Positions 32,555 to 46,560 of a stretch of DNA of 64,000 nucleotides are shown here, piece after piece. The notes beneath the pieces were generated by a model. The model was not told where the DNA came from, searched no databases, and was given only the letters and a program-made list of their open reading frames with translations. This stretch comes from Rhyzopertha dominica (taxonomy: Eukaryota; Arthropoda; Insecta; Coleoptera; Bostrichidae), in assembly GCA_025024175.1 (NCBI GenBank), contig QCXZ01000064.1, positions 39,515,325 through 39,579,324 of the forward strand. The letters are read 5' to 3'. Within the stretch, counting starts at the first letter, position 1, and each line of letters starts with the position of its first letter. A program made the translations under genes and the position numbers.

Positions 32555-34429
32555 GACTTTAACCCTTGTTCCTCTTCAAGTTTGCGCTATTTTCTTTTTG
32601 TGCACTTCCACAATCATTTTGTTTATAACAATAAACTATACACTGAGTTGCAATGTTATATTTTATTATTTTCAGTCGCTGGAAAAAAATCGGTCACAAG
32701 TGAGTGTATGTAATAANCCGTATGGTAAACATTTAAGCAATTAATTCACTTCCTCGTCATAAAAAGATGTTACCTAACCAAATCATATATTTTTTATTTA
32801 ACATTATAGTTTCCAAAAACTAATTATGCCTAAATTTCAAATGCATCTCCTGAAAAATAGTGATTTTTGAGTTATGATGTTGTTACAGTAAATGAGTGAC
32901 TTGTACGCATTGTAAATCGATAGCTACCTGGGTTATACATTAAAAAAATAGTTTTAAAAATGCATGATGTTTTTGGTTCCGTTATACAGCATCTCAACCG
33001 TTCATTCTTACAATTTGTCAAATGCTAATGATGTTTGACTATATTAAATAATTTTTTTACAATAGATCAGATACCTGACACTTTTTTCCGCTGACCTATT
33101 TCCTGATAACCATAACAAAATGAAATCTTCAGGAAACCTTGAAGGCATTCGATCAACTGTCGCTGTACAAATAAATGGTTCACAATCGTCTGCAACGTCG
33201 GCTGCCTTCATAAATCATGTAATTAATCTTGGCTCACACTTTTCCATTCTTGCTACACTTGGCCGTCATCGATCCGAGCAACACCCCTACAGGAGATAAT
33301 GTGCACCGCAAGGGCCTATTAGTCTGAAATTTTGTCACTTTTCGTGATAATGTATATCGCCATGAAAGCTTTATTAATGGCATCGTACGACAACGTAGCA
33401 CGGATCTATTTATAACTTTTTATTTCATCCTTTGTACTTTTCTGGATGGATACAGACACGGGCAAGTGGAAGGACAAGCGGAGTTTGGGCGGGTATATCA
33501 CACTCGACTTGATAGGGGTTGCCTTGAGAGGTCAGAGAGAACTTACAATAAGAGCGGTGTATCTGGCCTTATCCCGAAGGAAACTTCGGAATTGTGATTT
33601 GGAAGCGGTATATTAATTTAGCGCAGTATAAAATTATAAAAACGCTCAACATTATTTCAAAAGCTACTCTTCAACACTGCTCATTCTGGTGCCTTTTCGG
33701 ATGTCTATAATCAATCAATATCTATTATATTTCTGTAACAAAAAAAAACAAGTTTACAATATGAGTGAAATAAACTAGAATATGTAAAGTATTGCGTATA
33801 AAGGACGTGAAACACACGGCTGCAACATCACACCAAATAACATAGAGATTGTTTTTTCTTATGTGGGGATAAAGTGGCATAAAGAATTTAACACAAAAAT
33901 AACTATACGCTTTCATGTAACTATCCCCTAACGCGAACTTACAGAGTTGATGGGATGAAATTCAGTTTTTCTCTTACTTTCAGAAAATTGTATAGCTACA
34001 TTTTTAAATGAGTTTTATCAATTACGAGCGTTTCTTGACTATTTCAGCTGGCAATGATAAATCTGCATTCAATACTTGAGCTCCTAATGCATTTTAAGAA
34101 GTGCTCTTATTTAAATGCAATATAACCTACATGAAGGACTGCTAAGTCGCTGGTAGCTGAATAATCGCAAATATATGTGATCTTTGTCATTAGTAGGTAA
34201 GCTTAGGACTAGTAACCTCCTCGGATGCATTTAACAAGGTTAGCATTATCATTTTTAACCTAACGCGTTCATGACCTTAACTTAATTATCCGTAAAGCCG
34301 TCAGATTTTCACAAAAACAACGCCTTACTTTTTTTATTAAGAGAATTTCACTTAAAAAATATTCTGACAAAATTGCTCTTGCAGCAGTAGATTATCCTTG
34401 ATGGAACGTTTGTAGTATAATTAAGAAAA
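32555..34429. other. Unique DNA; less AT-rich patch about 33120-33620
   Basis: No coding motif. The patch around 33120-33620 carries ATTA-rich motifs (AATCATGTAATTAATC) and mixed composition like the islands at 12.5, 30.4 and 37.2 kb. The rest is AT-rich. Confidence 0.3.
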
Positions 34430-34600
34430 CACACTACTCAGTTGAAGTGTTCTATAGTGTTTATTACTATCTCGACGGGGATTTCATGTAGTTATCCCAT
34501 CATCAGAAGCACAAACAATATAATAATAAAGTTTACAATATTTGGTCTAAGTATAACAACCTAGGTAACAGATCTGTAATAGCGGGGCGTCGGTGAGCGG
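34430..34600 (-). mobile_element. Possible PLE-type tail with degenerate hammerhead-like motif
   Basis: On the minus strand CTGATGA, T and a stem GGGAT/ATCCC are present at 34472-34506, but the expected GAAA box is missing and CGTCGAG follows directly. The arrangement otherwise matches the PLE tails at 1.2, 21-25 and 38.4 kb. No coding part is recognisable upstream, so the assignment rests on the motif only. Confidence 0.35.
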
Positions 34601-36671
34601 AAGATAGTTGTAATAAAACGTGGGTAATTTGACATCCAGCGGCGTGCGGTGTTTTATAAAACCTCAGGAATATTTTATTTATTCGAATAGATATTATATA
34701 TTATATTATATTAATACCTACCTATTAACACTTGCTATAACTTCTCTTGTTTGGCTATGGAGCATCTTTCCGGGAGTATATTTGTTCATTTTAAGAATAC
34801 TCGACCAACATATACCGTCACACCGCCACTTAATTATGTCAACTAGCAAACACGTTACCATAGCAACAAAACGTGCGATGATCTCCACCAATCAGGTTCG
34901 TTCGGGATCACGCCTTTCTCGTAGTACTGTGGATTTAACTGATGCCGATAGTATCTGTACAAATGTGTAGCTATTATAATATTCAGTAGTTAAAAAAATT
35001 GTTGTTAAATTAAAATAGAAGTAACAATCACTTTTAAATGCTATTTGTGACTGTAAAGAAATGATTTTCAAATTAAAATTACTTTATGTCCACCACTATT
35101 ACTTTTATGGAGTGAAACTTGGCAACATCGATTTTTTGTCGGCATTCCTTTTGCTGCTACGGATCCATTTACCAAGCCATACCTATATGGTGGCTGGAAG
35201 TATATGGTTGCCAAGAGGTTCTAAAATTGGTGGTAAATAAAGATCCACTTATTCATTTACGATCTTTTTGTTACAAAATCTTGTTTCGAAAGTTTCTGAT
35301 AAAAAACTTCTTTTTATAAATAACATTTTGATTAGTTTATAAGCTGTGTTGGCTAAACCCAGACCTCTTATTTTTTATATGTATCGCAAAACTATATTTT
35401 GTAAATTCCTTTTTTTGCTTGTTTTAGGTTATTATATAATATTTTACCTATACCGTTGTTCACAGAACTTTAAAGTTACATCATCAACGACTTATTTCCA
35501 TTACCATCATAAAAGCACAACACAGATAAAATAAAAGAATTCATTTAAATAGGCATTTGTGTACAATGTTGTCAAATACTTTTTGTTTATAGCATATTGA
35601 TAGGTTTAAGGTTGACAATGACAGTTGCCACTGACAACCGGTACAACTGGTAACAATGAAAAAGAAGCTTCAAACTAATTGATAACGTAATTTTAAATTT
35701 CTGTAAACAGCTTTATACATTGGTATTATTAAAACAAATTGGTGAGCTACCAAACTTTTTAAATGTATTACAAGTTGTTGGACAAATTTTGAAATAGTAA
35801 TTGTGTTTCGGTATAGTGCAACAGGTGGCTCATGGCGGTGACATTTTTTTTGTATTTTTTTAGAAATGTTTTTTTTTATTTACTTCTTAGTGTATCTAAT
35901 TATTTTCAAAGTTAACTTTAAACAAAGGAAATTTTAGCAATCTATATTTATGGCCTATTTAGTGCACTGTTTTATATGAGTCGAATGATACGACGATTCT
36001 GGTATGATTGTATCTGACATTGTCGGTTCCCTACAAATGTTTAATTCAACTTTGTCTTCAATTTTTGTTATCGTACGATATCTTAAAAATCTACTTTAGC
36101 GTTTTCTTTTTTGTGGTAAATACTATTTTCGGGTTTATTGTGTTTATATATCCAACTTAAACAATTATTTGCATATGTATGTGTTTATATCCAAATGCAA
36201 AATATCTCATCAACGTACCAAACCCAAAGGCATAAGTGTGTTTTAGTAAACAATTTTTCAATTAAATAAGTGTTTTTCCCAGTTAGTCATCAATATTTCT
36301 GCCAGTACCATTAAACTTGAAGTTATTTTAGTCAATGTATGCTTTTCTGGTTCCGTTGAGTCTGATTGCTTCCAAAATAGTTGATTTAATTTCTGCTGTT
36401 GACATCCATGGAGACAATTGTTTATAGTTAACACAAATTATATGTACACGTATTTAATCTAATATATCAAGATTAGTCGCTCGTAAGCTAGAATTATTAA
36501 TAATTTAGACTCAATAAGCTTCAAGAGCGCCCGTCAAATACAGAAGAATTAACAACAATTGTAGTAACGATTCAGTAAGAGGAACCTTCTACGCAAATAC
36601 AAATTTCTCGAATACAGTTTAGTTTATCGTGTCCAAGAAAACCTTATTTTTATAAATCGAAGCGGAGGACG
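34601..36671. other. Very AT-rich DNA, no gene seen
   Basis: Short frames only, no domains. Nothing structured recognised. Confidence 0.4.
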
Positions 36672-36673
36672 CA

Positions 36674-36675
36674 TC

Positions 36676-36721
<46 letters not shown>
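36674..36721. repeat. (ATT)n microsatellite
   Basis: About 16 uninterrupted TTA units, a simple tandem repeat. Confidence 0.95.
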
Positions 36722-36723
<2 letters not shown>

Positions 36724-36779
36724 GATTATCACCCCAATAACGGGCGCAACTAATAGTGTAATTCCACCAAGTTTTATTC

Positions 36780-37460
36780 ATATGGCGTATGGCGTCATTA
36801 GAAAAAATGAATTCTTACAACCTTAAGAATGATACCTCGGCCAGGGTTTGTTCTACACATCCTGTAGAAGTCGTCGAAGTCCATTGCGATACCTTGTATT
36901 ATGTAACCCAGTCGTTATTTTTTACACTCGAATGTTATTGGAAATGTGACGATTCTAGTCCGAATCGCAATTGATCGCGGTAACTCCAAACCGTTTTTAA
37001 AATCTGCCTGCTCCTAAGGCAATGTTTATTTCGTTTCCCCTTACTTTGCTCTAGCGCCTCCGTTTGCACTCTCATTACGAAAGTTTCAGGTATCCTGAAG
37101 GCTTTCGATTACTCGTTAATGGATTTTTCATGGCGGCCGGGCCCCGACTAGGAAATATTTGCGCTTCCGTTAATCGGAAAAAGAAACATTACAGCAATGA
37201 ATGGTCTCACTTTGGAGGGCGTGCTATGAAATATAAAGGTCGGTAATCGAATAATCTCGAATCGATTGCGTCCCTTGCGCCGATGTCGTTGATATGCAAA
37301 TCCGGGTGAATTCATCATTCCCCTTAATGGGGGAGATATTCAACAGGCCTGCTGCTTCATTAATTATGCCTTTCATAATTATTTCAGTTTGTGTGCCGTT
37401 TTAATGGTCATTCCGTTTATTAATATCGGCTGGTGTTGATCATGGTGGCTTTTTTGCATT
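36780..37460. other. Conserved-looking non-coding island
   Basis: Unique, mixed-composition block with homeodomain-like sites (TCATTAATTATGCC, CATAATTATTT), an octamer-like ATATGCAAAT and balanced G+C, contrasting with the AT-rich sequence either side. No frame is convincing. It could be an enhancer; this is an inference from appearance only. Confidence 0.3.
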
Positions 37461-38040
37461 CGACTCCGTCCAACCTTTGGACGATTTTATTTTATGATAA
37501 TCTACGTTTTCTTTTTTAATCAGTCCAATGGTGAACAAATATTTGTCTTGTTTATCTTGAACATTACCATTCATCGCATTCAGGACGTGCTTGTATAAAA
37601 CGTTGTCTGGGGATTGAAATTAAATATTTGGTTTTGAAGAATTGACGAGGATTTTTATTGTATAGTAGCGTCTAACGAAACTGTAAAAGATATGTAAAAA
37701 TGTAGTGCTAAAAACATCTGGGAGGCGCACAAATAAAAAAATGGCATTTTCCGGAATGTTGCACTTTGAGCTGTGTTGCCAGTAATATCAGGAGTCAGGT
37801 TTTATATTTATATTTCTTAGACTATTTGTTACCAACCCGCGATTTGCAATGGCCCCATAAGAGAAAAAGCCCAAGGTCTGGCGAAAGCGTAGAGTATTTT
37901 AGTCGTATAATTTGAACAATTCGACTACGAACGTTTTGAACTTTTGAACTTAATAAATTTCAAATTGTGGAATACACTGTTCTACTTGAGAGTTTTATTG
38001 TATTTTTGTTTGATTGTAAATGGAGGTAAAATTATATCAA

Positions 38041-38284
38041 ATCTGCCTTGGCGGAGCATACTTTGATACTGGAGCACAACATTCTGTTCGAAGATACGGT
38101 CATCTCCAAAACGGAACCGCTTTATTCGCGGCTGTTTAGAAAAGCCATCGAAATACATATACGGCATGAGAACTTTAACAAGAAAAAAGAAGCTCTGAAA
38201 GTAAATTTAGCTTGGCAACGTGGCATACAGTTTTACACAATATCTAGTCCTTGGTACGCGTACCTGTCGCGAGAACGGACATGA
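38041..38284 (+). pseudogene. PLE endonuclease C-terminus
   Basis: Reads LAEHTLILEHNILFEDT, then YSRLFRKAIEIHIRHENFNKK and LAWQRGIQ. This corresponds to the AEH...GH.I.FE...L....R...E.IEI.K...N segment that closes PLE GIY-YIG proteins. It is a severe 5' truncation; the catalytic Tyr/Gly motifs are absent. Confidence 0.75.
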
Positions 38285-38409
38285 TTTGTCAGCCGGCAAC
38301 TGGCGATTCCCAACACGTGCCTATAAGTAGTCTGACTTCGGACAGGATCAGCTACCATCAGTTGACGCGTTAACGCTGCACAATTCACGGTCAGCTGCAA
38401 ATGACGCCT

Positions 38410-38444
38410 CTGAAGATGCCGGCCAATGACGCCTACGAAACGTC
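38410..38444 (+). ncRNA. Hammerhead-like core, degenerate
   Basis: CTGAAGA at 38410-38416, a weak GC-rich stem, then CGAAACGTC ending near 38444. It has the same box order as the other PLE tails, but the stem is poorly paired. Confidence 0.3.
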
Positions 38445-38500
38445 AGTTTACAATAGAAGAGACCGACGACGGACTAATAACCCGAAAAACAAAACTTTAA

Positions 38501-41500
38501 TTTAAAGCATGTCCGCGAAAGCTTTAGATGTTTTATACATCAGTTTCTGTCAAAAATAATGGGGGCACTGCTCTGAGAAATATGAAGTCTGCTTCAAATT
38601 TGAAATCCCGGTGCACCTCATACGAAGGGGTACTGAAAATGAGGACAAAATAGCCTGGGAGAAACGAAATATGAATAATCAAATTTTTAGTTCTTGTAGT
38701 CCTTTATCACAACATGGTATAATGTTCTTGTCGATAACAAAAAAGACAATTGTAGAAAAGCTATTTTGCGCAGGAAAGCAACCAGGATACCCTGCAAAAC
38801 CAACACAAATGAGTAACTGTTTATCCTCCTGCATGATGTCAGTTTTAGTAAACGTTGGGTTTGTCGAGAGTATGCACAGCCTTTGCCATAGAAGGCAATT
38901 AGCACAAATATTCCCTTCCTGAGCCAAGTCCGATGCAAATACTGTGTTTCGAGGTTTCGCCTCGCCTGCTAACGAGCATAATAAACAATAATAATTTACC
39001 TTTGATGCAACGCTTCCATTACCCCTTTGTTTTTTAGCAGCTGTGTGTGTTTGTATGTCCGGTTCGTGGGTGTAGGTCAACCAGCTTGTGTTCTCTGTAA
39101 CTGTATTAAAAACACACACATACACCCTCAGACACGATCTGTATTGATCTAGTTAATAAAACGCAATGAATTTATATTTATAATTAGTGGGGCTTTATTC
39201 AACACATTGTAGGTTGGTTCTAAATTGTTAATTCTACGCACTGTTGTAATTGAAAGCATCAGTGGAGCATTAATTCGAACAAAGTTAGTTAAGATCAGTC
39301 GGTAGTTAGTTGTACTCATTTTATCTACAACAAGTTTTTGTTATGTGTGTGTATCTATTATCGTTTTATAGTAGAATAATAAGAGTACGCATAAGAAAAC
39401 CTGGGAAGGAAATTATATGTATTTCGAACTAATGGACATTTAAAAAAGGTTTTGTTGCGTTGCATGTACTGATGATTTTGTGTTCGTGCAGTAAATGCAA
39501 AATGCTGCTTAGCTTGTTTTTGGTATTCGTCTGAAATTTAGAATTTTACGCTCGAGCTTTAGTAATCGCTCCACAGAGTCTTTAAAAATTTTATAATTCG
39601 TTCACATATACCTCTAAAGAAGATGGGTGCCTGAACATCCATCAACGATAAAAGTATTTAGAACAGCTTTGTCATAGTGATTGATTTGTCAAACTTTTTC
39701 ATTTTGATTTAAATTTACGTATTTACCGATTCTGTAGATAACAATGCTTTGTAGAAGTTGAAATTTGCTTCCAAAGTCACATTTGTATATACAGCTTGGC
39801 TCAGTGAGTGCTTGCTTTAAGCAATTCAGGTCTTGCACGATAGCTGTTTTAAGCTATTATTAATTTCTACTGATCGTCAAATAATAAGGTAATGACATCA
39901 AGGAGAGATTCAACGCATTTAATCTTATAAATAATAATATCTGAATTTCCTTGATATATACCTAACAACAAATAAATTTCGATTCGGGTTTTTAGTAAGT
40001 GATACGACCATAGATATGGATAATTATTGACTAAATTTGAACAAATATGAAACTGAGATGTTTGTGGTTACTTAGTTCGTCTATTAATGCTAATGGTGAG
40101 ACTCAGCTCCTTTAATTATAAAATAAATAACCATTACAGAAAAGTAACTCCCTTTAGCATTGTTGAATAATGCCTACGGTAAACGTCTTTTAACATCATA
40201 TTATTTGGTATAATCTTTGCGATCCACAATCTAGAAATTAAGTAATGAAAGAAACGCCATTTACTAGAAAGCTAGTGCCAGGCTGATGTGACCTGATTAT
40301 AGGCTTTTGTCAGAAACTACCCCAACTACTCTTACTCATAAGAATAGATCTGGGCCATAGGATGCATCTAACAATGGGGTTCAGAAAGATGGAGCTGCAC
40401 TGAATGGATCCGAATTTTAAATATATCTCCTTACCGGACGTTTATGACCGCGATTAACTTTAGCGATATTTCAAAATCTCGTTAATCTAGCTTTTTACCG
40501 ATTACGTCACTGGCTCGCAACATTCCCAAATGTACCAGCTAATATATCATTCCCTTCCACCTCATATCGTCCGCATGAAATATGTTCAAAAATTGTTGAC
40601 CTCTCTAGATTTGACCCTATTAATTTTTATTTATGGCCCCCTTTCAGCGTTCGCAATTTATTCTTCTGACGGTGATGTCTTTCGTTCACAATCGAAGTTC
40701 GGCACTAGACGACTTAGAGAATTTTATCACGCTAGGATATCTTTAGTAGTGCATTATAGAATTTAGTGTAGTTCTCTTAGATCGCAAGCTAAGCAACAGC
40801 AATAAAATAATTCAAAAGGAGGAATAGCACAATACAGTTTATATCAATTTGAGTAATTATCAAAAATGGTTTTCAATTCATTAATGGCTTTACATTATCT
40901 TTAGGTCCTTTGAGTGCCTAACAGACCGGCACAGTCTCATTCATATTATAAAAATATTGTAATGGACGCAAATTCAAAGTCTTTAGTAATAATGTATTTA
41001 CGATATTTTATGTAATACATAATGAAAACCCGACGCTGACAACTGATAATTAGGTTATGTTCTTTTTGTCTTCTGCAGTACTAATTTTTGCAACAGCGTT
41101 TCTAAACACTTCGTTTAAAACAAGGTACCTAAAAACTGCACGCGTGCTGATTATTACCGTCATATGAATGAAAGCAGTGTTATATGTAAAATATTGAGCA
41201 TACATTTAGTGATATTCATGAATATTTGGTGCTATAAAAGCAATAGAGCAAAATGTACCATGCACCACTCCAACAAAGTCATCCTCGTCTATTAGTTTTT
41301 TTCTGGAAACAAACACTACACCTGCAAGATCTTTGTGAGATTAAATTGTGTACTTCACGAAACATATACAGGAATATTTTTGCAAATGTATCATTTTTAA
41401 TCGAAGTTTTGCATAAAACAAAGTGTAGCGGCCGTGATGTTACACGGTGTTAAAAAATTAATCACAAAAAATAGATAAAAGTACTCACCACTTTAACGGC

Positions 41501-44500
41501 GTCCCCAAAATTACTACTGGTGGCAACGGGATGGAAATATTGTGGAAAAAAGGATTTGTTGCCCCCAAAATACACCAAGTTTCGTAAACGTGTCTGCGCG
41601 CAATCGAGATTCATTTGTATCTGTTTTTTACAACTTTTTTGCTATGTTGATCGTGGACCATTGCCTTGCCATCTATCGTTTTGAAAACAAATTAAATTTT
41701 ACTAATTAGGCTTAAACACAAAGTATGATATACACCTATTCGATATAAACTAAAACTGTCCCATCCGTTCAAATTGTGAATTAAATTAAACATTACTTAT
41801 CCGGCCTTCATTTATTTATCGTGCAAATTTTAATTCTATTAATGTCACATCCCAAATTTGCTCTAGGTAGATCATAAAAAACAGATTCTTCACTACTTGC
41901 TTACCATTCTTTTCTTAGTGTAATTAATAACTCATTAATCATCCATTCCCAAGTCTTTAGGCCCAACAGAACTAAAAGCGGGGAGAAGATATTTTTTTTT
42001 ATCTCGAATCTGGGATATGCACAAGAGATCCCATCAATACAGGGGGATTTAGGTGTGACACACGGACACTTTATCATTCAAATCGAGGCGCTGTGTCCAT
42101 CTCCACTAATGCATAATCAATACTAGAGTATACGGATGGCCGAACAATTACCAATGCACAAATACATTACCTACACAGGTTTGGTTGTGTATTCTTAGTT
42201 GATTACTTATAGCGACATCTGCACGGTAGTGTTGTTTTACTTGCTCGATTACGAACTTCATTCATTTCCTCGCATTATAAATGTTGATAATATTACACAC
42301 AGCATGTATATATGGTGAATTAATTACAAAAAACCGTTGTTCTTTTATACCAAAACTAGTTGATATTAATAGGGAACTTACTATGCTAAATGAATTTTTT
42401 TGACGATGTTAGCGTTTCTCGACATATAGTTTTCACAGATGCTGAGGTCTTATATTTCTGATAGAGCCTATAGCAAGTAAGTACTTAGAATAACTGAGGT
42501 AGTAGTACTGCAAGGAAGTGTATTCCGACTAGTCTGAAGCATTTCACATAATTTTAATAAACACTTAGTGAGTTTTATTTATTGCTTTGCTGATCCTGAA
42601 CCCTAACTACGATTTTTGTTTTGCCAGATATAACCTTTTTGTACTGATGAATATAAAGTTATCTTGTGATGAAGACATAAATTTGTTCTGTTGGTTATAA
42701 AATTTCTGTTCTTGTGGATATAAAATTTTTAAGATGATGGATATTTTTCTGTACTATATAAAAATATATGTATTTACATGAAAATTGTTAGTTAACAACA
42801 CTAATTATGACATAGGTGGCGCTCCATAGATAACTGTCGTCAGAATTAATCGACCTGGGTTTAACGGTAAATCTAACCTGTGATTTATGAATGTTTTTGT
42901 CATACTTATATGGAACTGTTTTTGTACTTTAATATTGTTCGTCACCATTTGTGTATTACTGGTTGTTTCGTGCCGTAGGTTCGGTAAACTACCTTTTATA
43001 CATTACTCGCGGCTCAGATTAAAGGGGGCACGCGAAATAGTAGGTCAGCATCAACATAATCGTATGCGCGCGATTGGGCCTTTTTTCACGAGCTGAAGCA
43101 GAGATGGTATGCTTCAATACTTTTGCAACTCTTGCTGACAATGGCAGTATGTAAGGAATGCGAACATGTGATAAGACGTCCGTTAATAAATTCAAAGACT
43201 GAACAAAACAATGGCAAGTTAAACTGAATGAGGTCAGATCAGCAAATGCCAATTTCAGGCACAGAACAAACCAATATATTCCGTTGCCACAAATAATATC
43301 CAATAATTAATAAAATCTATTAGTCGCTTTCGCCATAACCACCTACAATAAAATACTTCTTTACAAACAAACCCTAAAATCCGTATAGGTATAAAGCATC
43401 GAACTGAGGGGATGTGCTAGCAAGCGCAATGTAGAAATAATACTGTGGTTGCTTGGTTGCAAAACAATGTGCCAGGCTGCATTGCCACCGCCTTTTAGTA
43501 TACTTGTAGTCACTATAATATATTAAAAAACTAATTTGATAAGGCGCCATTTTGTCGCACGCATCCAACATTTATAAAATGAGCCGAAGGCGGAGGCCAT
43601 TAATCAAGTTTATTTTGGTCAAACTGTAATTATCTACTGGTACTTTAAGTAAATAATATGATGTGATTTGAGTTGCCCGGGTTTCAAAAGTTGTACCCTA
43701 ATGATTATACTCGTCTGCTCAAGCAGTTGACTCACGTCATTAAATTTTTCTCACTAGATGATGACGTGTACTACGTAACTGATTTCAACTAAATTGTTAA
43801 ATTGTGATATTGGAGGCTTAATTACAACGGAACTGAGGTTTTACGTTTTACGGTAGGTACAATCCTGAACTAAGCTACATATCACTAGTAGTATACCTTG
43901 CCACAGCAAAATGACAGTAAACATTATGATTCAAAGAGTGCGATCAAAGATAAGAAAAGGATAAAGAGTTGCGAGTTATAGGTATGAAAATTGGTCAACT
44001 AGTGGCGCCATACAATGTGTGTAACCCGAAGTAATCTGCAAACAAAAATTCCCACAAAATTCAGAATTTACAAGGAAATTCTTTAAAATTCTTGTAAAAT
44101 CGTATCTGCCAAATCTGAAAAGTGTGATAAATATTTTTCTTATTTTCGTAATTTGTTGTTATTTTGGGCACAGTCTGCCTGTATTGCTAGTGCAATGTGA
44201 TTGTTCTGACGACGACGGCTAAACGACGGTAAGATACCTACTGTTTGAATAAGAACTTATACATTAACCTATAAGCCGCAATCACCGATCCACTATTCAA
44301 AGTTCCACAGCTTCTATACCAATTCGGAGCAAAAGAGAGAACAGTGCAAGAAGCATCCAAAAGCTAATGACATACTTCTTTATGTTCATCGGGCTACATA
44401 TATTTTATGGTAGGTATGTCAAATAAAGAATAAGAGTAGAACTTGAATGAAGGCGTTATTCTATAGAGCAATAACATCATATTAAGTTATTTTAAATACA

Positions 44501-46560
44501 TATAGTATACAGAGGCTATAAAGCAAAGTTTCTGTTCCCCTCAGCGTAGTTAAATAGGTATAAAGGTGATATGTTTACTCATCTATACTTCTTTTATCCA
44601 TGAGTACTATCTACATTTTTAAAGTATGAGACTATTAAAATTTTTGATAACAATTTCGGCTCATTTCTGTTATATTTGGACTGACACAAACTGGACCTTC
44701 CTCAACATATCAGTATTGCATACCGAAAAGAAAGCAGGGTAATCTGACAAAAACACAACTTACCTGCATACATATCTTAGAATGTATTATGATTGTAAAT
44801 CTCACAATAGCTGTCAATATCAGCAACAGGTTTCTTGCATTAAAACGCAAGGGGTATTATAAAGTACTTACTGTTTTTTTTACAATTAACTAGATATAAC
44901 TAGATATAACTAGATATGTGTGCAAAAGCGCACAACATGTAATCCAAAGCGATCTAAGCGCACACTACAGCGTTTTATCGACTGCTTACACTACAAACAC
45001 AATTTGCAATAACTGATAAATTTTATTCTGGCTATCTTGTTCTGGCTGAATAAGTGGCATAAGCAAGGCCTGACACCCGACATCCCGCAGTTTCGTACCC
45101 CACGTACTTGGCCAGTAAGTAAGGACAAAAGATCGCGAAGTACGACTAAAAAGCAGAGGGATTTTCAGATAAGATCAGTATTATGAGAAGATATGAAATT
45201 TTATGTAAGATAAATTATAAATAAGAAATGATATTCAGTAGCAGTAGTAGTAGTAGTGGAATAGATTATCAAGTGTATGTTAACACAAATAAAAGGCAGA
45301 AATATTTCATGCATCCAATTTAAAAGAACCAGCCGCTCTTTTAAACCTAACGCAAGTACCCGATCTTTATATAGGGTATATAAGACAGTTAATTTTTATG
45401 AATTATTTTATTCTTTTAATTATGAATTGCTATGAATAATGATCTTGAAATGTTTTGAATATATATTTCGTTGGATGATTTAAGTTCTATTCTGGAACTA
45501 ATGAAGTAAGACTCTAAATGGAAGAACCCTTACCACAATCCACGCATACATGCATAATCTAGAAACAGGAGCCGCAGAATCATAAATCATAAATAAAATA
45601 AACATTTGCTATAACCCCTTCCATCATCATCAAGGTTATGTAAAGCCCTTAAACCTAGATCAAATGTAAATTTTAAGGTCTTCTTGTATTTACACGTCCT
45701 ATTATGCAGACACTTAATCCTTATTGTTACTTAAATAATTTGGTTTGTAAAAAGTTTGACAATTTGTGATCCTAAACAATTTACAATACAATCGATGCAA
45801 GAAAAGTTTAATTTATATTAAAACTTATAATCGACAATTTGCGCATGTTTGTATTCTAGTTAAAGCTAAACTGAAATATTTTGAAAACGATACAACAAGC
45901 AAGTGGCGGAAAATTTGTTTCCCGTTTTAACCGTTCCCTTCATCCCGGCTATCGTCGCAGCGTAAGGGGTTGAAAGAGTTTCCTGTGGGAAATGACGCAA
46001 TTTAGCAAGAGATCGAGTCATTAATATACCGATTTAAAACTCCCGCCGTCGCTCTAAGCCCCGCGAAAATTACTTGGATTGCGGCGTTAACGTTTGGGGT
46101 GGTCGGAGAAATAACTTCATCTGAGCATTGTTATGCAGCAGGAATACGAAGGAGGCAGTAACAGAAATTTGAAACAAAGAAGAGAGAAATTGCCTAAACG
46201 GATTATGGCAAAAGGATTTGAATGTTTTATGCCAGGCATTATTATTTTGACAAACTTAGGAAACGCGTACCTGTTTGGAGAGGCCAAATATCCTTTTATA
46301 TTTTACAGAACTACTTGTTAATATAAAAAAAATAACTTGTTTATACCTCTCTGTGATCCACCTAGGCTCCATTCAAAGAAGATGGATGCCACGGAAAGAA
46401 GGGCCTTCATCACTGAATAACTACCCATTTAAGAAAAAAAAAGAAAAAAAAGTCCGTTATAGAAGGAACTAACCGAATAGTAAGATTAGAGCGAGCCTCC
46501 GATAAAAATTATGAGTCATTGTAATGTCTGGATCTGTGACATTAAAATGTGAATTTCAGA
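38501..46560. other. About 8 kb of unique DNA without recognised genes
   Basis: No element ends, RNA genes or protein domains recognised. Small features only: a triplet-like TAACTAGATA tandem near 44888-44917, a short (AGT)n near 45241-45258, and GC-richer unique patches near 40250-40760, 41950-42180 and 45900-46110. The patches may be regulatory DNA. Confidence 0.35.

Larger units (their letters stand above)
38030..38500 (+). mobile_element. PLE 3' fragment
   Basis: Plus strand. A C-terminal piece of the endonuclease is followed by about 200 bases of 3' region with a hammerhead-like motif at 38410-38444 and the tail CTAATAACCCGAAAAAC. The tail is similar in layout to the PLE at 1.2-2.1 kb (CTAATAACC... 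CGGAAAAC). Everything upstream of the last 80 codons is missing. Confidence 0.75.

Noticed and set aside
34620..34970. 116-codon plus-strand frame with hydrophobic segments
   Set aside because: No family match, and hydrophobic runs are expected from AT-rich sequence.
44740..44830. Donor-like ATGCAG|GTAAGT on the minus strand with an upstream GACAG acceptor, about 47-nt exon
   Set aside because: The acceptor lacks a pyrimidine tract, two of three frames have stops, and the surroundings are plain AT-rich DNA.
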